Source: Apricaphanius iberus
Lineage: Eukaryota; Chordata; Actinopteri; Cyprinodontiformes; Aphaniidae
Direction: 5' to 3'
Length of the DNA stretch: 64,000 nucleotides
Assembly (NCBI GenBank): GCA_028564705.1
Contig: JAPXFQ010002134.1
Span: 52,456 to 116,455, forward strand
Part shown: in pieces, positions 26,334 to 41,300 of the stretch
How positions within the stretch are numbered: position 1 is the stretch's first letter
How the letters are laid out: each line of letters opens with the position of its first letter
Position numbers and translations under genes: made by a program
Notes under the pieces: generated by a model
Database searches by the model: none
What the model saw: the letters and a program-made list of their open reading frames with translations, nothing else
Told to the model about the DNA's origin: nothing

Positions 26334-29300
26334 TGCAGAGAGAAGAATGCAGAGTTTAGGAGATGAGTGAGTGTTTCCATCCTCTCTCCATCAGCTGTCA
26401 GTCAGTGATGCAGCACATCCAGTAGAAAGAGCAGCAGGGACTTCAGTCCTGTTCAGAGCAGCTGTGGAGCGTAGCCAGCTTCCTTTCAGCTCTCATGTTA
26501 ACGTGTTGGAGTGAACACACTGAGCTCCAAGCTCACACACCTGCACACACTGTTAGCATCAAGTCCACTGTGGAAACAAACTGCTGAGTCATGATGGCTT
26601 CATTACTGCACCAACACTGTAGTGATGGATTTCCTGCTGCTCCATTTAAACACACAAACTCTGGCTGTTGATGAACATCTCATCTGCTTCTGAATGATCA
26701 GCTGACTAATAAACATGGAGGCTGTCCCTGAACACATCTGGATGGAACTAAGGACAGAAGGACACATGTCCAGATGTGATGAGGGGACTTCAGCAGAGCT
26801 TCTGCTCTGTAGAAAGACCACATGGTTACTAAATGAAATAAGAGGCAGTGATTTCCAGGCTGCAGTCAGACTGATCTCAGAGCTGTGACAAAGATGAAAC
26901 TGATCAGTTGTTTCCTGTTGAAATGAGAGAAGCAACAGTCTGAGATCAGATCTGATGCTGCCACAGTTTGATGAATGAGGACCACTGTCTCTATACATGT
27001 TGGACGGCTGGCAGCTGGAATCCAGCTGGATTTACTGGAGACATGAACACAACCAGCTTCTGGTTCATCTGATTGGCTCATTGTTGTCTCTGTGTCCAAT
27101 CAGGAAGCCTGTCACCATTCTCCTCCCACTGAGAAGCTGCAGCTTTACTGGAAACACTGGATCTTTGCTTTGATACTAACTGGGTTTAGTTCAATACTGC
27201 TGACAGCAGCTGGACTCACTGCAACCATCTACTTACTCAAGATCCTCTACAAGATCCTTCAGCTGCTGAACGTCTGACTCCTTCAGGTTGTTGTATTCCA
27301 GGTCCAGTTCTTTCAGACGGAAGGTTTTTAACTTCAGACCTGAGGCCAGATAATCACAGCTGATCTCTGACAAGATGCAGCCATCCAATCTGGATAAAGA
27401 ATAAAACATGAGAGCTGAAGCAACAGGATGCAGGTTAAAACTGAAACATGAACAAATGACAAAAAATGTAGGAAATTAATTTTTACTGAATCTAAAAGTA
27501 ACAGAACATGATGAACTGGTGTCTAATATCTGATCAAGTGAAACTGGTTTAAAGAGTTCCAACCAGCAGAACCAGAACATGTTATTATAACGTGTTTCTA
27601 GAATATTTCATTCTGGCCTTCAGTGGTTCTGAGTTGGAATTAAAATGGACTTTCAGAACCGCTCTGGGACATTATTGCTGTTTATTGATGCTGCTGGGAT
27701 TTTATAGGAGCAGCTTATATCCACAGTAACAGGATCCTATTGAGTGGAATGGATCTGACATTGATCTGTTACAGAAATGACAGCAGAGCTGGGTCGGACT
27801 CTCTGGTCCAGTTCCTGACTGGTTTCAACAACAACTTCTTTGTGTCAAGAGCAGTGTTGGGAGTAATGCATTACAAAAGTAATGAGTTACAGGAATATAT
27901 TACTTTTTTCAGTAACTAAGTAATGTAATACATTACTTAAAAAATATACAGCAATATATTACTAGTTACAATTTCAGTAACTCAAGTTACAAATGCATGT
28001 TAAATTATTTTTCTGGCCATCTAATGCAACAGATCAAATCAAGTTGGATACCATAGAAGAAGATCCACTTCCTGTTGCTCAAAACTAAAACATCAGAGAA
28101 TCAGGACGGCTGAGGAAAATATTGATTGTACATTTAAACATCATTCACACTGTTTTCCTAACTATCTGCTGTAAGACTTCAGACGTCAGAGTCTCATCTT
28201 TGTGATGAACACTTTCAGCACCTTCTTTTGATTAGATTTAACAAACATTACCATGAAATAGAAGGCATGCAAAGGAACTAGAGACTTAATTTTAATAAAA
28301 TAGTCCTAAAAATACAGTATTTGTGGTGTGACATTTGTGTAAAATGTAATATGATAAGTTACGGTGGTTAGAAGTCACGTTAGATAGTTAAAATATTTAG
28401 ACAAAAGTAACTTAAAGTAGTGTAACTCAGTTACATTTTTAAGGCAGTAATATGTAATGCAAACATATTACATTTTTGACATTGTAACTAGTATTGTGAA
28501 ATATATTACAATTTCTTTGTAACTTGCCCAACACTGGTCAACAGGTAAATGTTCATTTGTAAGAAATCAATAATAATAATAATGAGCTCCATTCTTGTTT
28601 GCAAATGATTTCAGAGCAATATACGGCTCCAGTTTCCAGGTTTTACTCTGTACCACATCTGGAACACATTTCAGCAACATGAGGAAAAATATTGGTTATT
28701 TTTTTATGGACTTTCCTGCTTGTGTCTCTGACTCCTTTATTGTTGGCTATATTACATGATGCTGGACTAATGGAGAAGATATTTGCAGATAGTCTGCAGT
28801 CATTTCAACAAGTCCTCACATTGTTTCTTTCCTGACTCACTGAATATGGCTTCTAGTAAGTAGAGCTGGATAATATTAGGAAAACATGGCTAAATATGGA
28901 GAAGACGGGACACACTGTACTCTGGTTAGGAACACTTTTATTTCATTTCATAATAAAACATTTGATAATTTATTACAAATTAATTCAGTGTGTTTGCAGG
29001 TCCAGAATATGTGTATTAATGTCTCTTCAGATTCTTTACAAAAATGTACAGTTTTTATCTATATTATTTTAGTTTTTGCATGCACTGATTTCTGGGATAA
29101 AATCTATGTATGATGTTGAAAGAAACCTCTTCCAACTCGTTATTTAAAAGGTATTTGTTCAGCAGAAGCCAAACTTTTCCCCAACAAATGTGTCCATGAA
29201 TTAAAGTCTAAAAAGTTACAGCCGGGGATTCAGTTCAGCTCCTGCTGAAACCGTCTTCAGACGCCTTTGTTCTGATTATTTAGGACAGAAAAACCGATTT

Positions 29301-32300
29301 TCCCGACAGCAGTGTCTGTGACGTGAAAATGTAGATGAGGGGTAGATGATGTAGATCCTTTAAAAAGACTGATGAGGTTAAGAGGAATAGCATGAAAAAC
29401 AACAGAGTAGTTCTTCACAGAGACAGGAATCTTGTAATGTTGGAGGAATTCATTATAGGTATTAAGCTGACCCTGTTGATTGGATAATTGACTGAATAAT
29501 TTAATATTATTATTAAACCACTGCTGGATAAAGATAGTTTGGTTTTTGTATAAAATATATCTAATGTTCCAAATGTAAAATCTATGAGGAGAAAAGTTGT
29601 GTTCATAAATCATGGATCATGCAAGCAACATCTTTTTATGAAATGCAGAAAGTTTGACGGTCACTTTATCAGCTTTATAGGTGCAGAGCAGAAAAAAGTC
29701 GAGGCCACCAACCTGAGAGAAAACATAGCTGGGATAAAGTTCCATAAAGAGTTTGGATTTTTCACAAACGGTCTGATCCAGTTATTGTTGAAAGTCATAT
29801 TTAGAGTACTGAAAAATTCAGACCACCGTTACAATAATCATTCATTAGAACTGATTTCCTGATGTGATGGGTGTGGTTTTTCCATACAAAGTCACATAAT
29901 ATTTTACCAACAGTTTTACTAATAAAGTTGCTGACATACAGAGACTGAGTGGCATAAATAATTATAGAAAGTCCTTCAGCTTTGCAGAGGAGAATTTGGC
30001 CTTTAATGGAAAGATCTTGTAAGAGCCAGAGGTTAAATCTTTGTTTCATTTTCTCAATAATTGGGAGAAAGTTATTATTACTTCTATCATTTTCAGATTT
30101 GCATATTATTATACCAAGGTATGTGACAAAGGTTTTTACAGGAATATTAAAGAGTGAATCAGAATCATAAGATTTAATTGGGAGAAGTTCATATGTTTTC
30201 AAATTTAAGGAGAGACCAGAAGCTTTGGAGAAAGACTTAATTATATTTATTGCTAACTGAACTTAAGAGCTGTCTTTAAGAAAGAGAATTGTGTCATCAG
30301 CTAGCTGACTAATGACAATGGATTTATTAGCAAGGAAAATACTTTGTAATGGACTAGATTTAATAAATGGCAGAGAAGCTGGGCTACAAGCAGAAACAGG
30401 TATGGAGATAAAGGACATCCCTTTCTGATTCCAATATTTAATATCAAATCTTGGGGATGAACCAAAGTTAAGTTTTATAGAGCAAGTAGCTTTGTTGGAA
30501 AGAGTTTTAATGACTTTACAGAAGTAGTTACCAGACCAAATGTTTGTAAAGAACGATACAAAAAATGATGTTCTACTTTGTCAAAGGCCTTAAAGAAGTC
30601 CAGAAATAACATTAATTAGTTTTCTGCAATTAGATGAGAGTAATTGAGTTTATCCTAAACTAATGGAATATTATTAGATATGTGTCTGTTGGATAAAAAT
30701 CCAGATTGTGATTAATATATTATCAAGTTAAGAACAGATTTAATTTGCTTTGCTAAAATTTATGCAAACATTTTATAATCAATATTAAGAAGACAGTTAT
30801 CAATATAGTGTAAATCTTTATGAGGTTTTGGAATAAGGGAGATAAGGCCTTGGGTCATACTCCATGGTAAAGTATCATTGTAGACTTCTAATAGAAACAG
30901 CGCCATCTGCTGGGAGAATAAGGTATAAAATTCAGAGATTAATCCTGGAGATTTATTTTGTTTTAAAGTTTGTTACAGTCACATATTTCTATAAAAATCA
31001 CCAAATAATCACTAAGTTCTTTTTCAGAGTTTTGAATTGTTTGGCTGGTTTTTAAGAGTTCAGAAACGTTTCAGCGTCTGTTTCAGAATATTGTGATGTA
31101 TATAGTTTCTAGTAAAATGATGAGCAGTGGTTAGTGATTGTTTTAACATCAGAACAAGTTCTGTCATTGATTTTTAGCTCATTAATTGTCTTTATTTGTC
31201 CTTGATGTTTTTCCATTTTAAAGAAATATGAAGAATTTTGTTCTCCCTCATCAAGTCTTTGTTTTCTTGATCTAACAAAAGCACCTTCTGCTTTTTTAAA
31301 ATAAATCTGATCCAAGTCTTCCTGTAGTTTAATCATTTCTAGTTTTTCTTTATCTGACAGAATGTCTGGAGGTTTTTGACACAGTGCTGAGATTCCTGTG
31401 ATGATGTTTTCCTCTTGTTGCCTTTTTACTTTGGCTAAGTTGCTGCCAAAGTTTCTTACAAATTTGGCTGATTTATATTTGAACAACTCCCTATTAATGG
31501 AAAAAAAGTCCTGTAATTTATCTTTATTCAAGAATTTCTATAAAAAATCTGAAATTGTCATTTTATGTCATTTTTAATAACGAGTTATTTAATTTCCAAT
31601 AATGAGATTCACTGATATTTTGTGAAGGACATAAAACGATATCTATGGGGACAGCTTGATGATCACTTAATGGAGATGGTAAAATGTTTACTGAAATATT
31701 CTTATCCTCTAAATCACTGGAAACTATTTAGTTTCATCTTTTAGCTGACTTGTTACTGAACAACTTCTGACTTTGATGGCAGTGGGAATTAACTGGATTA
31801 TCAGCTCTAAATTCACTGGCTTCACACTGAAATTATACTCATTGTTTCATGTTTTCTGGTTATTATTTAATAAATCATGGAAGGAAGTCTGAAAAACAAA
31901 GAAACTTTAACTGGACCAAAGCAGTGAAGAAGAAATTAGAGTTTACCATGAAGATCCTCAGTGTGGATCAGTAGAATATCAGCCATATGTCTGCAGTTTA
32001 GTGTCAACACAACAGAAATAGCAGGAAACCAAAACTTGATGTCTTACTCCAATGTCTGTAACTTGCAGAGCGGCATTTGTAGAAAACCACAGAGATCCTT
32101 CACTGCAGCATCTCCAAGGTTGTTCAAACTGAAGTCGACTACTTCTAGATGTGAGGAGTTTAATTTCATTGCTGAGACCAGAGAAGCCCAGCTGATCTCT
32201 GACAAGATGCAGCCATCCAATCTGTATAAAGAATAAAACATGAGAGCTGAAGCAACAGGATGCAGGTTAAAACTAAAACATGAACAAATAATAAAAATGT

Positions 32301-35300
32301 AGAAAATAATTTTCATTGAATGTAAAATTTACAAAACATGATGAACTGGTGTCTAATATCTGATCAAGTGAAACTGGTTTAAAGAGTTCAAACCAGCAGA
32401 ACCAGAACATGTTATTATAACGTGTTGTTAGAATATTTCATTCTGGCCTTCAGTGGTTCTGAGTTGGAATTAAAATGGACTTTCAGAACCGGTCTGGGAC
32501 ATAATTGGGGTTTATTGATCCTGCTGGGATTTTATAGGAGCAGCTTATATCCACAGTAACAGGATCCTATTGAGTGGAATGTTTAAAATTACAATAAAAA
32601 AGAGAAATAAGTTCAGTTAAAACTTAAAAAGAATTCATAGTTAAAAAGTTATAATCCAGCCAAAGGTTTTTATCATTTTATTTAATTAAATACTTTATAT
32701 TTACAGCAGATTGTTTGCAAAGTACATTTCTAAAAAGCATGCTCAATCTAACTCTTGCTGTCAATCTTGTATTTTCTTTTATTACGTTGGTTGATGTAAA
32801 CTGATTGTCCAATCAGATGAAGCGAGGGCGGGATCTAAGGGAGGCAAGTGGAAACAAACATGGAATTGTGGCACTCGTCTGCTGTACTTTACCTGAGCAG
32901 GTTGTTAACCAGAGCTAAGGGGAGAATGGTCAAAAACATTCATGGATGCAGATTCTACGTTCTTGTTTTGGACTGTTTTACCCTGTGATGACTGAGTACT
33001 CCATGTGTGATGAATGTTGTGCTTAAATGGAATGTAAAAGTGTCAAAGTTAGCATGTTAGGATTTTAACTGGAGCTAATATGTTAAGTATATAAGCTATA
33101 GATACATTTCAGAAACTAAATAGTAACTTCTAGTGCACTTCTTCTGCTCTGAATAGACCAGGCGGATTTTCACCTAACTGTAGCTACTACAGACAGCCTG
33201 GTGTGATAGATTAATTTGGGGTTCCAAATGTGCCAAAAATATTTGTGTCTGTTCATATGCACACTGCACATGTCAGGTTAACAAGTAAATTAGCATTTGG
33301 GAGCATCTATGGAAATGAAGATGGTTTTTATTCTGAGGTCAGGATCCAACATGCTCCTATTAGTGCTTGCTTCTGTGTGTGTTAAAAACTGCAGGAACAA
33401 CTAATCCTTCATAGCAGCAGCATTAAAATGCTCACCCCCAACCCCCCACCCCCCCAGCACCTGCTCTAAAAATTCATTAGAGGTGCCACTGCATCCTGTT
33501 TACTTTAAATGGCTCTTCTTTGCTTTTTTGCTAAATTAAGACATGACAATGATAATCCAAACAGAAGGGATAAACAGATGTTTAAAAAAATGAGACTTTT
33601 TTTCATTTTATAGTTTAGTAATTTATTTTACTTTTGGTGTTTTTAGTAAATTGTTGAATTCTTAAACAAAAATGATCAATACTATTTAACATGGATTTTA
33701 CTGCATCATAAACCCAGACTTTCCAAATAAGTTACCATACAGTCATCCAAATCTTCAACTGTTCTCAGCAGCAGTTTCAAACCTTCAGAAAAATATTATT
33801 TACCAATGGTAAGCCTACAAAAATACTCATTTTGAAATTGGGAGAAATTGTAATTACATTTTTAAGTCCAGTATTCAAACTTTTTACTCACCTCTGCTGT
33901 CATGTATGAGTAACTACAAGTTGATAAATATCTTTCAAATGTATCTTCTGTAATTATTTAACATAAAACTACCAAAAATCAAGCTAAGACATATTACCAA
34001 TAAATAAATAAATAAAACTCTGGCAAAATAAATAAAAAAATCTAATTCGTGGATCAAACTGTCTTTTTTTATCAGTTGACATTATTTCAAATCAAATCAA
34101 ACTTTATTTATAAAGCGCTTTTCAAACACAGTTAAAACCTAAACTAAAAATTTAATGAGGTAAAACATGCCCAGCAGTTAAAAATATATTAATAAATAAT
34201 AATCAGTTAAAAGCTCGGCTAAAATGGTGAATCTTAAAAACATGAACGTTCTCTGCGGTCCTGAGATCCTCTATCAGCCTGTTCCAGAGGTGAGGGCCGT
34301 AATAATGAAAAGACGTCTCATCATGAGTCTGTGTCCTGACTTTGGGGATGATAAGGAGACGGCTGCTAGAGGAGCGCAGAGACCGGGACGGTTCATACGG
34401 TAAAAGATAAGAAGGCCCAAGACCATTAAGACACTTAAAAACCATTAAAAGAACCTTAAAATGGATCCTAAAACATACGGGGAGCCAATGCAGTGATTCT
34501 AAGACCGATGTAATGAGCTCCTTCCTCCTGGTCTTCATCAGGACACGAGCTGCTGAGTTTATAAAAGCTGTAAACCTGAGGTAGTCTTTTTGGGAAGACC
34601 AGCAAGCAGGGCATTACAATCATCGATTCTACTGGTGATTTTTCCAATTTTACAAGTATTTACCAATTCTCATACATTTAAGTCAATCAGACTTTATGTG
34701 AACTAGAAAAATGAGCATTTCCTGTGAAATTGCAGTGTGAATGCTGTAAGCTGAATTTGATTGCAGCAAATTGTTAAGAAATTGTACAAAACAGCAGAAA
34801 ATGTGCTAAAATACAAAAAACAGTATTATCAAAAATATTAATAAATCTGATAAATGTTCAGACATAGCATAATGTAAGTAAAATATGAACAAAAATAGTC
34901 TAAATTCTTATACATTGAAAAATGATCAAATCAGCTGAAATTGCCTAAATGTTACTTGTAGCATGATTCTGCTCTGTTATGTGCAGAATGAGCTAAAAAA
35001 CGAACAATAGTCTGCAAGCCTACAAACATAACAAAATTATAAATTAAATAAAATCCCAATTGTAGCTAAAATTATGTAAAATTCTAAAATTAGGTGAAAT
35101 GCTAAAAGCAAACAATAGAAAATTAAAAAGTAATCTAAAAATTGTCTTACAAAGCAAAACTGGTAGAATTAGCATATTTGCCAATATAAGCTAAAGTTAG
35201 CTAAAATGCAATTGGTTACTTCTTGACGCATGCCAATATGTTGGGTAATAATAATCCATTGTCCTCAGTATAATAAAAATGAGCAGAACTACCAATCTAA

Positions 35301-38300
35301 GCTAAATTGGCTAATATGCTAACATTAGCTGAAATGCTAGTGTCATCTTAAATTATGCTAAAGCATGTAAGGAAACATTAATGTGTTCGTTTACAAGAAC
35401 AGAAGCAATTCAGTACATTATAATATACCTAAAAAGCTAATTTTGATTTGAATGAGTTAAAAGGCTAACGCTAGCTTAAATGCTAGTGTTAGCTTAAATG
35501 ACCCTAACAATATGTAGGCAAACACTAACATGTTAATTAACATTGACATAAACCATTCGATATGTTAAAATTAGGGTTGCACCGATACCGATACTGGTAT
35601 CGGGTATCGGCCCCGATACTGCCTAATGTACTGGTATCCGTATCGGTTAAACTTAACCAGAACCAATACCATGAACCAATACTCAAAATGGGGAAAATCC
35701 GCAACAAATTCACCAAAAAAGATTTTTCAATTGAAATTTTATTTTTGTGGTAATTTTATATTTTACATCTGTTATTTCGTCTCACTTATCTTTAGTTTTG
35801 TAAAGTTTGGTGCCTTTAGATACCAGACTTTACGGGTTAAGGCCAGGTTTTTTAGGTATCGGTATCGGGACTGAAAAACTCGGATCAGTGCATCCCTAGT
35901 TAAAATATACCTAAAAACCATAGGTTAGCTTAAATGAGCTAAAATGCTAATTCTAGCTTAAATGCTAGTGTTAGCTTAAATGACACCAACAGCAGGTAGA
36001 CAAACACTAACATGCTAGTTAACAATAACAAACCATTCACTATGTTCAACTATACCTAAGCTGTAGCAATGTAAACCCATATACTGAGAAAAAAAGAACA
36101 CTCCACACTAATAAGTTCAGGGAGGCAATAGTGCGATGTATTTCAATGAGATTACCAAACCATTCCATCACACAACGTATGGCTGGATTGCAAAAAAGTG
36201 ATCCTAGTAGTCCAGTCTAACAAAAGTAATATTTAAATCCATATGGCTGTAAAGTTCTGTTGTGCTCCATCTTTAATCCCGCCCTCCACTCCATATAAGG
36301 CCAGTCATTTTTCGACCAATCACAGACCAGCGTTCACTGACACACACACACAGGCACACAGAAGCGCAGCACTTTGGATCCTTAACTTTTAGGCTTTTTT
36401 AAATGGGAATGCAGCTTCCCAACAACTCTTAATATCTCAAGAACCATGAGGCCTATGGATATCAGCAATGCACCGTTTTTATCGGAACGGATAGGGGAAC
36501 GTGCTCAACCTACTAAATTTTTTAAATATATAATATTACAGTTGTGAATAGATTGAGAAAAACTGAAAACTGTCGGTCCTTGGTTCCCAACAACTTCTTC
36601 CAACTCGGAAACTATAAGGTTTTTCTAAATATTTTTTTCACTTTAAGTATCAGCAGGCTTTGATGGAAAATCATACTTCATTTCATGTCTGTATATGAAA
36701 CTTGAGGAAGGATTGTGTGAAAACGGTCAAAGGTATGAAAAAGCCAAGACATATAACGATAGCCGAAGGGTATCACTACGTTTTAAGATTCGAATGGTGT
36801 TTCTAAGTGGATCAGTTAGGTTTGCAAAACAGTTAAACTGTAGAGGAATTTTAGTGGAATTGTTGAGTTTTGCCATTCATTTCAGTGGGAGAGAAAAAAT
36901 ATAAAAGGCTGAATATTATAAAAACTATGAAAGTTATGAATACCATGAGATATAGCCGGCAAGAGCAGAATGAGCTGAAAAGTTGAATGGTTAAAATAGC
37001 ACAAAGTATATGGGGCGCCAAGAGTGACATTTTGTTATTTAGTAGAAATGCACTTTTTTTGAATATTTAGCTTCATTTTCCCACATTTAGCACACGTTCA
37101 TTACATTTAGGAAGAAAATGTTTCTAAAATTAATCATTTACCAGCATAATTACATTTTGAAAAATGTAAATTCTAAATAGTATTGAAATGTAAAATGTTA
37201 AATCTAAATGTTAAATCTAAATCTAAATGTTAAATGTTAAATCTAAATGTTAAATCTAAATGCTAAATCTAAATTTCAGATGTTAAACCTAAATGTTAAA
37301 TGTGTCTGGTAAATGTTTCTAAGACATGCAAATTAACCACACACCTCGAACTATCCTCTGCATTTGTTGCCACGCCCACATTAGGCTTTCAACCATCGCA
37401 TTCATTTTCTTCTCTCACTGCCTGCCGGATTTTCATCGGTAAAATCATTCTGAAAACGATAACCAGACAATGCTTTTGGTCATATTTTTGAAAGTAAAGT
37501 GTTGCATTAAGTGCAGAAGAAGGAGAGTGATGGTCGTAGCCTCCAGGATGAAGAAAGGAGCATTAAACACGGAGAAAACCTCTATAAATCTGACCGTGTG
37601 GAAAGTAGCAGCTATGTCGGGGATAAAGCAGTTGGTGGAGTGAGAGCCAGCATGGAGGAGAAGCTCTACAAGCTCTAGGTGAAGGTTTTACATGCTATAG
37701 CTAGGCATTTCAAATGCAAATTTTGCCGTCGAAAAATAGCAGCTACAGGCAAAATATACTAGTTAAAAAGGAGAGGACCAAGAATAGACCCCTTAAACAA
37801 AACGTTTAAGCGGCTCAGAGAATCTCATGGTCCATGGTGTCAAAGGCAGTAGAGAGATCTTGCAGCACAGGAGAAGATGAGAACCAGAGTCTGTTACCAG
37901 TAAAAATATCGTTAAAAACACGGAGAAGAGCAGTCTCAGTACTGTGAAAAGGACGGAATCCAGATTGGAGGAGATCTTAAACTTTAAAAGCATCTAGGTA
38001 ATCTAGGATTTGAGTAAAAACCACCTTCTCCAGCAGTTTACCCAAATACGGGAGCAAGGAGATTGGGGGAAAATAACCAAGCAAGGCCGGGTTAAGGCCA
38101 GGTTTTTTCAGAACTGGCCGCACAACCGCTTGTTTCAGAGCCTGGGGTACGAGGCCAAAGCTCAAACTAGAATTAATAATGTCTAGAATGTGGTGGCTAA
38201 CCACCAGAAGAACTTCTTTTAGCAAGTGAACAGGAACAGGGTCATTCTGGGAGCCCGAAGGCTTCAGCCTGGCCACCAGATCGGAGAGAAAAGAGGTGGA

Positions 38301-41300
38301 AATAAGTTCAAAATGATCAAAAGAGTGCGGTTACATCATAACTGTATGATCTAATGATCGGACAGAAACTGATTCTTAGGGTGTGACTGACGAGTATATA
38401 GGCCCGATGGTTAAAATTAGTTGACTTACATTTAAAATAGAAATTACTCCCGAAGTAGCTGCTGCCGGCTCCTACCGCACTGTATTCTGGGAAATGTTTG
38501 ACCAAGAGAAGCCATCAAGGCACGTCTTATGTATCCTTGGTTAGTTAGCTAAACGGCTAACAAACGGAGAACAGATTCCTCGGTAGAACATGAACATTGG
38601 AACACGCCTTGGCGGTCCCTGATGATGCATCTCCTAGGCAACTGGGGCGGGACCAAGGCATCAAGGCGAGGTTCCTGGGCATTGGGAAACACCCAATGGT
38701 CGCTGGCTGCTCTGCTTTGTGACCGCATACCATGGAGGCCGCCATTGCTCCTCCATTGCTGTAGTACCTCCATTTGGCCGCTAGGCCCCCATTGAAAAGC
38801 ATTGGACTTTAGACACGTTAAAAACAACTTTAATGGCTGGTGCCCCATTGTTTTAAACTTTTTATGGCTACATATTCTTCCTGAGATAACGCTGGGCTTG
38901 TAAAAATAATGGGCACCAGGCTGGTTTTCGTAAGATAATTTTTTGAAATCTTGCATAATTAATGAGGGGGCCGAGCCAAGTTTACCGTCAGAGCTAAAGA
39001 CGCGGGAGCAGAATGGGCGTGATTACGACCGAACTACACGCCCATACACGCCCCGCGAGGGCAGAGTCTACAGTGAAGATCCCGCCCCTATGCTTTTTTA
39101 AGGAACATGCTTCATCAGAGCTGGGGAGGAGGATTCTGTGAATCCTCCATGAATTCCCCCATGAAAGTCATTCTGGTAAACAGGGAGGAATGAGGAGGCG
39201 CTGTCTATTCTTCTTTACAGTCTATATTAAGCATCCCTATAATGCCAAAATGGAATAATGCTCATTTCAACTGCAGGGTCGCCCCTAATGTTACCATTTT
39301 ATAAATTGACTGGTAATAATAGATTATGATGTGGGTTTTATTTGACCCGGTTGGTCAAAATGACAGTCTATGGTGGTCTCTGATTCAGCACCATGAAAAT
39401 GAAACCACACTGAAGTCTGTTTTAGGTTATAAATTTAACAGATGTTCTTTAGTGTTTCACCAATGTGTGACAGCGATCCAGCATGCAGCAGGTCATTTAC
39501 TGACAGAATACAGGACTTTATGTTTATGTTGTTTAAACTATACAGATTACTTATCAGATTCAAAGTTATGCTGATGAAAAATGTGTTCATTTTTAATAGC
39601 TTCATTTTGACATTTTGTTAGATTGTGTCTTTGTTTATTTTGAAATGACTACAGAGATGTTGTAGTTTAGGGATAACATCTGTCCACATCTGATCTATAC
39701 AGTTGTTGTTTTGCTAGTAAAAGGAGCTAAATTATCTCAGGACAGGTTAGATGTTGGATTAATCTTGAAAGTATTTAATTACTAGTTTGTAACTTTATTT
39801 TTTTCTAAAGTTACTTTGATGGACTATTGTGGAAATAACAGGAAGTAAAACAAAATGTTGGTTAAATGTGGTTATAAAGGTGCATCAATACTTGCTGCCA
39901 CCTAATTTCGATAAATTCACGATAAAAAAGGCAGACGTTTCCATCACTGTCATATCCTTACTAAACATAAAATCTTAAGTTTTGACAACTTAGTTAAACA
40001 CACAAATCTTTGCTTCCTGTATAAGATCCTGCATGACACCGCTGCTCCTCCACTGAAAGAGTTTATCTCTTTAGGCTCGGACATAACAACACGAGCCACG
40101 AGATCCACCGAGCGCGGCGAGTGTAGGATCCCAAAACACAGGACAGTTTTTGGAAACTCAGCCTTTTCCTGTGTAACCACTCGTCAGTGGAACATGCTGC
40201 CCACAGAGCTGATAGCAAGCACCAACTACTACATGTTCTCATGCCTTTTAAAGAAATGGTTATTATCAAACCAAACGTGCACTCATGTGTAGCTTGTGTA
40301 AGTGTGTGAGTGAGAGAGAAAGGGGGAGGGGGGGAGTGTGTGTTTTTGACCCGTATAAATGAGTGATATGGATGTGAGTTTTTAACAAATTGTGCACGTA
40401 AAGACTTGTATCTTGGCCGAATGTAAACTACATAGATGAATGTGTGTTATTTTTTATGTAATATAACATCAGCCTGCCCAGGGACTACAGGTGGAAATTA
40501 GCTCTTGAGCTATAACCTGGCACAATGCATCTTTCCCTGTGAGGTTAATGTTGATTGTGCACTGTCCCTGTCATCTTAAATAAATAAACTAACTAAACTA
40601 AACTAACTAAACTAATATGATTGTTGATATTACTGGTTGAACATAGAAAAACCTGTATACAGGTAGAATATGGATTAATACAGAACAATGCTATAGCAAC
40701 TATTTTGGAAGATTCCATAACATTATTTAACATACTGATGGTCTACGCTGCAGTTCAGGTTTTTTTGCCCCCCCCCAAAAAAAAAAAATTCTCTAAAATT
40801 TAGCATTTTATTGCCCCCCCTTCCCCCAAAATGAAATGGTATTTCTGCCCCTGGCTTTCATCTTGGAACTCTGCCATGCAGGTCATTCTGCCCAGTTTCT
40901 CTTTCTCATACTGGAATCATGACCTCTGACCTTAACTAGGCAATGTAAGGCCTTAAGTTCTCTGGATGTGGTTGTTTTTTGACCTCTTGGATGAGTTGTT
41001 GCTGGACTCTTGGGGTCATTCTGGTCACCCAGCCGCCCCTGGGATGGTTCACATCTGTTTCATGTTTTCTATATCTGTGGATCACGGCTCCAGCGTTGGT
41101 TCACTGGAGTCTCATTAGAACCTATTCCAGACTGACAGAGAACAATTACTTTCTCTCTCCCATTTGTTCCTGAAGGTCTTTGGATCTCAGCATGAGTGCT
41201 GGCTGTAGAGGATCTGTTGGTTCTACAGGCAGGTCTGATTGTAGGAAATTTCTTGAATAAAAACAGGGGTGGCAGTAATCAGGGCTGGGTGTGGCTAGAG

